NCBI GenBank assembly: GCA_900555915.1
Contig: USNC01000011.1
Coordinates: 1 to 12,861, forward strand
Length of the DNA stretch: 12,861 nt
Direction of reading: 5' to 3'
From: an uncultured Porphyromonadaceae bacterium
GTDB taxonomy: Bacteria > Bacteroidota > Bacteroidia > Bacteroidales > Muribaculaceae
The notes below the pieces were generated by a model that saw only the letters and a list, made by a program, of their open reading frames with translations, was not told where the DNA came from and did no database searches. Positions 8,012 to 12,861 of this stretch are shown here, piece after piece. Position 1 is the stretch's first letter, and the number at the start of each line of letters is the position of its first letter. The position numbers and the translations under genes were made by a program.

Positions 8012-8045
8012 GTTCCCCGCCAGTGAGATTTCACTGACGGGGAAC
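8012..8045. terminator. Hairpin between convergent fmt and aldo-keto reductase genes
   Basis: GTTCCCCG (8012-8019) pairs with CGGGGAAC (8038-8045), then a single C-A mismatch, then CAGTGA (8021-8026) pairs with TCACTG (8031-8036), leaving a GATT loop. The stem is 14 bp with one mismatch. T-runs are short on both sides (ATTTA on plus, TTT on minus), so termination strength is uncertain, but the position between two convergent stop codons fits a bidirectional terminator. Confidence 0.7.
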
Positions 8046-8074
8046 ATTTAGCAAGCGCCGGGAGAAGTCCAATC

Positions 8075-9088
8075 TCAAATGATGATGCGAGAGGCTATCT
8101 CCTCTATTCTGGCGAGCTGATCCTTATCAAACTCCCTGCACGAAAGCGCCTTCAGCGAATCGGCCAGCTGGCCGACGCTGCTGCACCCCACAATGACGGA
8201 TGTGACCGCGGGATGGGCAAGAATCCACGACAGAGCCATCTGTGCGAGACTTTGACCGCGCGAAGCCGCGATGCGGTCGAGGGCCCGTATATGCTCCAGC
8301 AGGTCGTCGCTGATCTGCGAGGATTTCAGAAACTTCTCCTGCATGGCTCTTGAATCGGCCGGTATTCCATTGAGATAACGCCCGGTGAGTATGCCCTGCG
8401 CGAGAGGAGAAAAACCTATGAAACCGCATCCTCCCTCCCTGACACAATCGAGCACACCGTCGGTCTCTACACGGCGGTCGATGAGATTCAGCCTGTCCTG
8501 AAAAAGAAGACAGGGGGCGTCGTGTTCGCGCAGATATCTGAAACCGAACTCGGCGGCCTCCACCGGCCAACGCGACAGACCGACATATAGAGCCTTCCCG
8601 GCCCTGACTATGTCGACAAGAGCCTGCAGAGTCTCCTCAAGAGGAGTCCGGGGATCATAACGATGACTATAGAAGACATCGAAATATTCCAGACCGGTGC
8701 GCCGCAGACTCTGATCGACCGAGGCCATCAGATATTTGCGCGACCCCCAGTTGCCGTATGGCCCCGGCCACATGTCGTATCCGGCTTTTGAAGCGACGAA
8801 CATCTCATCGCGATACGGACGGAACGACTTCGCGAAAACCTGACCGAACGTCTCCTCAGCAGTGCCATATCCCGGACCGTAGTTGTTGGCAAGATCGAAG
8901 GAGGTGACACCATGGTCGAATGCAAAGCGCATCATCTCCTTGCTTCGCTGCAAAGGAGCAGTCTCACCGAAATTGTGCCAGAAACCGAGCGATACCGCCG
9001 GGAGCAGGATTCCGCTCCTTCCACACCGGCGATATTCCATGCCGGAATCGTAGCGGTCCGGCGCAGCCTTATAAATATCCTCTATCAT
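8075..9088 (-). CDS. Aldo-keto reductase, YghZ/AKR14-like
   Basis: A 337-residue NADPH-type aldo-keto reductase with a TIM-barrel fold. The catalytic tetrad fits D65 and Y70 (SFDLANNYG), K101 (VASKAGYDMW) and H142 (FYSHR). The stretch WPGPYGNWGSRKYL (107-120) followed by SVDQSLRRTGLEYFDVFYSHR is close to E. coli YghZ, an L-glyceraldehyde 3-phosphate reductase that also acts on methylglyoxal, so a detoxifying or sugar-phosphate reducing role is likely but the substrate is inferred. The cofactor end shows SVIVGCSSVGQL (about 295-306). It is transcribed alone: convergent with fmt and divergent from the Crp/Fnr gene. The ATG at 9088 is preferred, with about 107 bases of predicted leader; M17 is a possible later start. 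Confidence 0.93.
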   Translation of the reverse strand: MIEDIYKAAPDRYDSGMEYRRCGRSGILLPAVSLGFWHNFGETAPLQRSKEMMRFAFDHGVTSFDLANNYGPGYGTAEETFGQVFAKSFRPYRDEMFVASKAGYDMWPGPYGNWGSRKYLMASVDQSLRRTGLEYFDVFYSHRYDPRTPLEETLQALVDIVRAGKALYVGLSRWPVEAAEFGFRYLREHDAPCLLFQDRLNLIDRRVETDGVLDCVREGGCGFIGFSPLAQGILTGRYLNGIPADSRAMQEKFLKSSQISDDLLEHIRALDRIAASRGQSLAQMALSWILAHPAVTSVIVGCSSVGQLADSLKALSCREFDKDQLARIEEIASRIII

Positions 9089-9124
9089 ATTTTAAATCAA
9101 GTAAGTGAATAAGGGACTACAATG

Positions 9125-9154
9125 CCGGGGATGCTTCCATGCGGCAATCCCCGG
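9125..9154. repeat. GC-rich inverted repeat in the reductase leader
   Basis: CCGGGGAT (9125-9132) and ATCCCCGG (9147-9154) form a perfect 8-bp stem with a 14-base loop; an inner GC/GC pairing is possible across a one-base bulge. In the minus-strand transcript of the reductase it would lie in the 5' leader, about 37 to 66 bases before the start codon. It could be a leader structure or a weak block to transcription; no T-run follows on either strand. Confidence 0.5.
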
Positions 9155-9201
9155 ACTGAAATGCCCGCTCCGAGCGACCCGCAGGTCAGAAACGAGCGAT
9201 A

Positions 9202-9233
9202 CAAAAGTAATCAAAATTCTGAGAAAACCGAAA
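9202..9233 (-). promoter_or_regulatory. Candidate promoter of the aldo-keto reductase gene
   Basis: On the minus strand TACTTTTG (9209 down to 9202) matches TAnnTTTG exactly. Twenty bases upstream lies TTTC (9233 to 9230), one base off the TTTG box. The predicted start near 9196 gives a leader of about 107 bases. Confidence 0.5.
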
Positions 9234-9248
9234 GATTTTTTAATAAAA

Positions 9249-9280
9249 TTTTACAGTTACAATAATTTTTTGTAATTTTG
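9249..9280 (+). promoter_or_regulatory. Candidate promoter of the Crp/Fnr-family gene
   Basis: TAATTTTG at 9273-9280 is an exact TAnnTTTG match, identical to the box before rpmB. At the expected upstream distance there is only TTTT (9249-9252), so the upstream box is weak, as might be expected for a regulated promoter. The transcript would begin near 9286 and carry a leader of about 190 bases. Confidence 0.5.
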
Positions 9281-9286
9281 TATCTG

Positions 9287-9378
9287 ACATTAGAGAAACA
9301 CCCTATAAAGGCTCCAGGCTCAACCGTGGGCCTTTATGTCTCTTTAGTCGGCACTGTCAGAACATAGGGTTTCCCCTA
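9287..9378 (+). promoter_or_regulatory. Potentially structured 5' leader of the Crp/Fnr gene
   Basis: Starting just after the predicted transcription start, AGAGA (9292-9296) can pair with TCTCT (9339-9343) and ATAAAGGC (9305-9312) with GCCTTTAT (9330-9337). The bulge between them contains CCCT (9301-9304), which is complementary to AGGG (9366-9369). That same AGGG can instead pair with CCCT in the adjacent CCCCTA (local hairpin TAGGG 9365-9369 with CCCTA 9374-9378). The two pairings exclude each other. This is read from the sequence by eye; no known riboswitch class was recognised and no folding was run. Confidence 0.4.
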
Positions 9379-9386
9379 AACATGCA

Positions 9387-9485
9387 ATGGCAGACATCGA
9401 GCATCCGTCAGCGACAGGTATGCAAACAGAAAAACAGGTAAGAAAAGTAGATTCGGCCGGATTCCGGCCACTGAGTTTATGTTAA
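9387..9485 (+). CDS. Possible 32-residue upstream ORF overlapping the regulator start
   Basis: An ATG at 9387 opens a 32-codon frame beginning MADIEHPSATGMQTEKQV and ending at TAA 9483-9485, seven bases inside the Crp/Fnr coding sequence that starts at 9479. The overlap geometry would permit translational coupling or a regulatory leader peptide. There is no homology I recognise and no strong ribosome binding site, so it may simply be an open frame by chance. Confidence 0.25.
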   Translation: MADIEHPSATGMQTEKQVRKVDSAGFRPLSLC

Positions 9486-10180
9486 AGAAAAGTACTCTTG
9501 AACACATAATCAGCCATGATATGTCTGAGATGTGGAATGCGCTTCTGCCTGAGGAGAAGCGCATAGTCACAGACAACTTCACCATCACCCACTTCAAGAA
9601 GAACCAGGTGATCTATTCGGAAAACGAAGAGCCGAAGAATCTATGGTGTCTTCTTAAAGGGAAGGTGAAGATGTACAAGGCCGGAGTAGGCGACCGCGTA
9701 CAGATATTGCGGCTCTACAGCCCGGTGCAGTACTTCGGCTACCGCGCCTATTTCGCCAACGAATCGTATGTGTCGGCCGTAGCGGCCGTGGAGGAGTCAA
9801 TTGTTGGCAGCATACCCATGGAGACTGTGGAGAAACTTATCCGCAGCAACATAAACCTGGCAATGTTTTTTATTCATGAACTGTCGCGCAACCTCGGAGG
9901 CTCTGACACTAAAATAGTGAATCTCACCCAGAAGCACATCAGAGGCAGACTTGCCGACGCACTCCTTCAACTGCGCGACAACTACGGGCTCGAAGACGAC
10001 AGCGCCACCCTCAGCATCTACATGAGCCGCGAGGATCTTGCCAATCTGAGCAATATGACAACAGCCAACGCCATCAGGACCCTCGCCGCATTTGTGGCGG
10101 AGAAACTGATACTCGTAGACGGGCGCAAGATAAAACTGATCAATATAGAGCAGCTCCAGAAGATATCCAAATACGGATGA
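9479..10180 (+). CDS. Crp/Fnr-family transcriptional regulator
   Basis: A 233-residue DNA-binding regulator. Residues about 30-125 form the cyclic-nucleotide-binding-like beta-barrel sensor, with the strand pattern around KKNQVIYSENEEPKNLWCLL and GKVKMY. A long dimerisation helix follows (about 125-150), then the winged helix (about 152-222) with the helix-turn-helix at SREDLANLSNMTTANAIRTL (183-202). The stretch where CRP binds cAMP phosphate (GELxLL...RSA) reads FGYRAYFANESYVSA here, so cAMP binding is unlikely. No cysteine cluster for an iron-sulfur centre is present (a single Cys at 57), so it is not an Fnr-type oxygen sensor either. The effector is unknown. The ATG at 9479 is used; M15 is an alternative. 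The gene stands alone, next to a divergent reductase and ahead of a strong terminator. Confidence 0.9.
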   Translation: MLKKSTLEHIISHDMSEMWNALLPEEKRIVTDNFTITHFKKNQVIYSENEEPKNLWCLLKGKVKMYKAGVGDRVQILRLYSPVQYFGYRAYFANESYVSAVAAVEESIVGSIPMETVEKLIRSNINLAMFFIHELSRNLGGSDTKIVNLTQKHIRGRLADALLQLRDNYGLEDDSATLSIYMSREDLANLSNMTTANAIRTLAAFVAEKLILVDGRKIKLINIEQLQKISKYG

Positions 10181-10203
10181 CTGCCCGGTCAGCATCCCAT
10201 CAC

Positions 10204-10253
10204 CGCATAAACAAAGCATCCGGCGCGTCTGCACCGGATGCTTTGTTTATGCG
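10204..10253. terminator. Perfect 20-bp bidirectional terminator stem
   Basis: Bases 10204-10223 and 10234-10253 are perfect reverse complements (20 bp) around a 10-base loop. The arm ends in CTTTGTTTATGCG on both strands, so each direction sees a T-rich descending arm. It lies 24 bases after the Crp/Fnr stop on one side and 36 bases after the stop of the minus-strand secreted protein on the other, which fits a terminator serving both. Confidence 0.85.
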
Positions 10254-10288
10254 ATGATATCTGCAAAAGCGAATCACGCCTGTATCTA

Positions 10289-10795
10289 TCAGAAAGCAGT
10301 TATATGGATAAACTCATTGGCGTCGGAGGCAGCAGTCATTGTGATCTCCGCATTGTCCATCTCGAGATTGGCACTGTTCATCTCCGCGATACCTGCCGGA
10401 GTGGTCTGACCGTAGGATACCGAGAAGTCGCCCGTGACCGCGTTGCCGTTGAATACAAGCACGGTGTAGTCGCCACCGCCGGTAGGCACTGCGTAGACAG
10501 CAGCCATCTCCCTACGGTTGTTGGCTCCGATCACCATATTTCTGACCGGAAGATTCTCCGTCATCCAGACGAACTTGTCGCGGTAAGCGGAAATGTCGCT
10601 CTGCCCTACATTGGCGGTTGCTGTGCGCACGTTGCGCAGATTGGTAGTCTCGCCTATCTTCACCTTTCCTACAGATTTCTCCGACATACCGGGGAGAACG
10701 GAAAGCTGTTCGTAAGCACTTTCAAGAGTGGTGTCTGCGAAAACCGCGAGACCGGAAGCCATAACTGCGACCATAGTAAGCAATATCTTTTTCAT
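10289..10795 (-). CDS. Secreted or periplasmic protein of unknown family, paralogue of the gene at 10857-11357
   Basis: A 168-residue protein with a clear Sec signal peptide: MKK, a hydrophobic core (ILLTMVAVMASGLAVFA) and a likely cleavage after residue 20 (VFA|D). An upstream in-frame ATG exists at 10870, but the start at 10795 is chosen because it puts the signal peptide at the N-terminus. The mature part has no cysteine and no transmembrane helix. It shares with the neighbouring gene product the blocks LPGMSEK (34-40), NLPVRNMVIGANNRREM (81-97) and SYGQT (127-131), in the same order and nearly the same spacing, so the two are tandem duplicates. There is a 61-base gap between them with no promoter-like site, so they are probably co-transcribed. 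I do not recognise the family and cannot give a function. Confidence 0.85.
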   Translation of the reverse strand: MKKILLTMVAVMASGLAVFADTTLESAYEQLSVLPGMSEKSVGKVKIGETTNLRNVRTATANVGQSDISAYRDKFVWMTENLPVRNMVIGANNRREMAAVYAVPTGGGDYTVLVFNGNAVTGDFSVSYGQTTPAGIAEMNSANLEMDNAEITMTAASDANEFIHITAF

Positions 10796-10856
10796 AGCGT
10801 TGTGTGTTTTTTCATCAGTGTGTCTTATAGTGGATTTTTCTCTCAAGGTCATCGTC

Positions 10857-11357
10857 TCATCTCTGTGCATATTCTACATCTATCACCTCAACCATATCAA
10901 TCTGAGGAGCCACAGCCATCTCGAGCACATTCTTGTCGAGCGAGACATCGCAGTTTGCAATTGCTTCGAGGCCCTCGGCATCTGTCTGTCCGTAGGCGGC
11001 GATCATCTTACCACCTTTTTCGCCGATGATGAAGAATACATTGTAGACTCCATTGTCAGAGGGTTCGGAGAATGAACAAACCATTTCCTGACGGTTGTTG
11101 ACGCCGATGAGCATGTTGTCGATGGGGAGGCTTTCATAGGCGTTGATGAAGTTGGCCTCATATCTTGACATCGGTCCTGATACTGATTTCAGACCTGTGA
11201 TCTGCACACCCGGAGAGAGTGTCACGTTTTCAGCCTTATGCTCAGTCATGCCGGGAAGACCGGAAAGATAGTTGTACGCTTCGCCGAGTGTGATCTGCGA
11301 GAATGCTGCGAGGCTTGATGCCAGAACTGCGATTAACGATAATAATACTTTTTTCAT
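10857..11357 (-). CDS. Secreted or periplasmic protein of unknown family, upstream member of a tandem pair
   Basis: A 166-residue protein starting MKKVLLSLIAVLASSLAAFS, a standard Sec signal peptide with likely cleavage after residue 20 (AFS|Q); there is no lipobox cysteine. The mature region carries LPGMTEH (34-40), SLPIDNMLIGVNNRQEM (76-92) and AYGQT (121-125), which align with the downstream paralogue. Between blocks the two proteins differ widely, so the duplication is not recent. A C-terminal stretch (about 126-155) is rich in acidic and hydrophobic residues in both. This gene is the first of the pair; 5' of it lies a 290-base non-coding gap. Function is unknown; export from the cytoplasm is the only supported inference. 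Confidence 0.85.
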   Translation of the reverse strand: MKKVLLSLIAVLASSLAAFSQITLGEAYNYLSGLPGMTEHKAENVTLSPGVQITGLKSVSGPMSRYEANFINAYESLPIDNMLIGVNNRQEMVCSFSEPSDNGVYNVFFIIGEKGGKMIAAYGQTDAEGLEAIANCDVSLDKNVLEMAVAPQIDMVEVIDVEYAQR

Positions 11358-11574
11358 AGTTTTTAGGGATTAAGTTAATTTTATCTTAAAAACGACGTCC
11401 GCATGCCGCGGGTTCACAAAAACGCATCACAAACATCAGTTTTAATAAAATTGCAACAGACTTGAAACAAGTGAGATATAAATGCAACAAGACTGACATA
11501 AAATCATCGTTTCAACGACCCTTGAAAGCGCTGCGACACCTGATTGACGACCAGACACAGGAAGCCGGAACATG
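11358..11574 (-). other. Upstream region of the secreted paralogue pair
   Basis: No gene was found here. On the minus strand GATGTTTG (11437 to 11430) differs from TAnnTTTG at one position and could drive the pair with a leader of about 65 bases, but no good upstream box is present at the usual distance. The stretch is AT-rich near 11358-11390 and 11440-11520, as expected for a promoter region. Confidence 0.35.
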
Positions 11575-11608
11575 AAAACCAGGGATATCCGGTATCGGAT
11601 ATCCCTGG
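11575..11608 (-). terminator. Intrinsic terminator after menE
   Basis: Thirteen-base arms CCAGGGATATCCG (11579-11591) and CGGATATCCCTGG (11596-11608) form a perfect stem with a four-base loop. On the minus strand it is followed by four T residues (complement of AAAA at 11575-11578). It lies 40 bases after the menE stop codon and closes the menaquinone operon. Confidence 0.85.
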
Positions 11609-11647
11609 CCTTTATGATGACAACGGACTTAATAAATACAGCAATAA

Positions 11648-12634
11648 CTATGTGAGCATGCTCTTCAGCGCACGCCTGTCGACCTTTGAATTGGCAAGAA
11701 GCGGCAACCGTGAAACACATACGACCTCCTTTGGAGTCTTCACCCCGAGATCCAACATTTTCTTATACTGGGCGAGGCGCAACGAGACAGCCTTGCACAC
11801 AATGTCATCAGTCAGGACAGAATCTCCTTTCTCGACCACCATGACAAGACGCTCACCCCATTTATCATCGGCCACCGACGATATGCAATACGGGAACGCC
11901 ACAAACGGACCGAGCATCTGCTCCAGCTGCTCCGGAATAATCTTTATGCCGCCGCTTATTATGCAGTTGTCCGCTCGCCCAAGGATGCGAAACTCCGAAT
12001 CGGACAATACCTCGGCTATATCTGTAGTGACAATATCAGCACAGCCCGGCAAGGAGATGACAAGGCATCCATCGCCGGAAGCAGACACCTTTATACCCGG
12101 AAGAGCGACGAAAGGTGCCGAAGCATCGGCGGTGACCTTTCTAAGCGCTATGTGGGAGGCCGTCTCCGTCATGCCATACGACTCCCAGGCATCGAAGCGC
12201 GACAACGCTATGGCTCTTCGGAGCACAGACGGGATAGGCGAGCCACCTATCAGCACAGTCCGCACGGCCTTCAAGGAATCCTGACGCTCGAGCAGGAACT
12301 GCATCTGCGACGGGACTACGGAGAGAAGCGATATCTCACGCTCCAGATCTGCCGATTCGAGCGGACGGTTGGAAGGCGCCTCGGACGTAAGCACACAACC
12401 GGCCTCCGCAGCCCTCACAAGCATCATCTTAGAGGCGATGTATTGAAAATCGAGACAAGTGTGGAGTCTGCTTCCGGCATTAATACCGAAAAACTCATTG
12501 GTGCGCCCCGCACTCTCCTTCATCATCGACTTGTCGAGATAAATGTCTTTCGGAGTCCCGGTCGAACCGGAAGTATGACACAGCACGCTGTCGGAAGCAT
12601 CATACCAAATGGATTCAAATTCTTTCTGGGTCAT
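11648..12634 (-). CDS. menE: o-Succinylbenzoate-CoA ligase (MenE-type AMP-dependent synthetase)
   Basis: A 328-residue adenylate-forming enzyme, predicted to join o-succinylbenzoate to CoA in menaquinone synthesis. Motifs in order: the phosphate loop HTSGSTGTPK (20-29), SYGMTETASH (152-161), GRADN (219-223), ISGGIKI (226-232) and the C-terminal catalytic lysine in NSKVDR (K317). It is shorter than the 450-500 residues of many homologues, because the region before the phosphate loop is almost absent; compact MenE forms of about this size are, as I recall, usual in Bacteroidales. The assignment as MenE and not another acyl-CoA ligase rests mainly on the menC gene, which ends three bases before its ATG. 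The missing N-terminal part means the substrate pocket differs from long MenE enzymes. A terminator follows. Confidence 0.88.
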   Translation of the reverse strand: MTQKEFESIWYDASDSVLCHTSGSTGTPKDIYLDKSMMKESAGRTNEFFGINAGSRLHTCLDFQYIASKMMLVRAAEAGCVLTSEAPSNRPLESADLEREISLLSVVPSQMQFLLERQDSLKAVRTVLIGGSPIPSVLRRAIALSRFDAWESYGMTETASHIALRKVTADASAPFVALPGIKVSASGDGCLVISLPGCADIVTTDIAEVLSDSEFRILGRADNCIISGGIKIIPEQLEQMLGPFVAFPYCISSVADDKWGERLVMVVEKGDSVLTDDIVCKAVSLRLAQYKKMLDLGVKTPKEVVCVSRLPLLANSKVDRRALKSMLT

Positions 12635-12637
12635 ACA

Positions 12638-12813
12638 CTACATATGCCAATCGAGGTCATCGAAGGCTGATTTGTCGAACATGAAAGAGGTATCGAAAGA
12701 AAGTCTGTCGGCCTCAAGACGCAGAGGCGAGGGGAAATTGTTGGCATACAGAGCTCCCGTGCCGAGACCCTGAGGTATGTTGACACCGAGAGTGGCGGTC
12801 CACTGCGCGAGGG
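12638..12813 (-). CDS. menC: o-Succinylbenzoate synthase, C-terminal 57 residues (truncated by the contig end)
   Basis: The minus-strand frame ending at TAG 12638-12640 encodes 57 residues that resemble the end of MenC, an enolase-superfamily dehydratase of menaquinone synthesis. The diagnostic piece is VNIPQGLGTGALYANN (about residues 10-25 of the fragment), like the PQGLGTG...NN segment near the C-terminus of Bacteroidales MenC. It sits just upstream of menE with a three-base gap, the expected operon order. The gene is cut because the genomic sequence stops at 12813, where adapter begins; it is not a biological truncation. A different reading frame through this stretch looks longer only because it runs into the adapter. 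Confidence 0.85.
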
Positions 12814-12861
12814 CTGTCTCTTATACACATCTCCGAGCCCACGAGACACTGAGCGATCTCG
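12814..12861 (+). other. Illumina Nextera adapter, index and P7 start (not genomic)
   Basis: From 12814 the sequence matches the transposase mosaic end CTGTCTCTTATACACATCT and then the Nextera read-2 tail CCGAGCCCACGAGAC (to 12847). The next eight bases, ACTGAGCG (12848-12855), occupy the i7 index position, and ATCTCG (12856-12861) is the start of the P7 flow-cell sequence. This is untrimmed sequencing adapter at a contig end. Confidence 0.98.

Larger units (their letters stand above)
9089..9478. other. Divergent 390-base intergenic region
   Basis: This gap separates the minus-strand reductase from the plus-strand Crp/Fnr gene. It holds a hairpin (9125-9154), an AT-rich centre (about 9205-9285) with one promoter-like site on each strand, a potentially folded leader (9287-9378) and a short ORF overlapping the regulator's start (9387-9485). 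No tRNA or known riboswitch was recognised. Confidence 0.7.

Noticed and set aside
9287..9378. A tRNA-like or known riboswitch fold
   Set aside because: No acceptor stem, CCA or T-loop and no conserved core of a riboswitch class I know; only the generic pairings described are supported.
10796..10870. N-terminal extension of the downstream secreted protein to an ATG at 10870
   Set aside because: The extra 25 residues are charged and would bury the signal peptide; the MKK start at 10795 matches its paralogue.
10238..11029. Plus-strand ORF of 263 residues opposite the secreted proteins
   Set aside because: It lies antisense to two genes with clear signal peptides and shared blocks, starts in the terminator stem and has no recognisable domain.
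1..12813. CRISPR arrays, insertion sequences, toxin-antitoxin or phage genes
   Set aside because: No regularly spaced repeats, transposase, integrase or typical small gene pairs of these systems were seen on either strand.
12631..12849. Minus-strand ORF of 72 residues beginning MSRGLGDVYKRQ
   Set aside because: Its first residues are translated Nextera adapter and the rest is out of frame with the menC fragment.

Overview
The window looks like chromosomal DNA of a Bacteroidales bacterium. The clearest signs are several promoter-like sites of the Bacteroidetes type (TTTG, about 20 bases, TAnnTTTG) and a rpmB-rpmG-DUF4295 cluster, which as far as I recall is confined to Bacteroidetes. Protein style and the frequent ATA isoleucine codons suggest the Muribaculaceae, but that is an impression from memory and not a computed result.

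Layout. Positions 1-913 carry a ribosomal protein operon (promoter, rpmB, rpmG, a 49-residue DUF4295 protein, intrinsic terminator). Positions 939-7989 carry a same-strand run of housekeeping and envelope genes: nadE (NAD synthetase), tsaC (tRNA t6A synthesis), a membrane polyprenyl-phosphate sugar-phosphate transferase overlapping tsaC by ATGA, a ClC-type anion transporter with two CBS domains, and fmt (initiator tRNA formylation). A hairpin separates fmt from a convergent aldo-keto reductase (8075-9088, minus). A 390-base divergent intergenic region (9089-9478) holds candidate promoters for both sides and a potentially structured leader in front of a Crp/Fnr-family regulator (9479-10180, plus). 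A perfect 20-bp stem then separates that regulator from a minus-strand pair of tandem, paralogous, signal-peptide-bearing proteins of no family I recognise (10289-11357). Finally come menE and the 3' end of menC (menaquinone synthesis, minus strand), with their own terminator.

The last 48 bases (12814-12861) are not genomic: they are Illumina Nextera read-2 adapter, an 8-base index and the start of the P7 sequence. The real sequence ends at 12813, so menC is cut by a contig end.

Most of the window is ordinary core metabolism and translation. The parts least explained by known biology are the secreted paralogue pair, the Crp/Fnr leader with mutually exclusive pairings and a small ORF overlapping the regulator start, and a palindrome plus tandem octamers that forms the 3' end of nadE. 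I did not see a CRISPR array, insertion sequence, tRNA, rRNA, or recognisable defence system.
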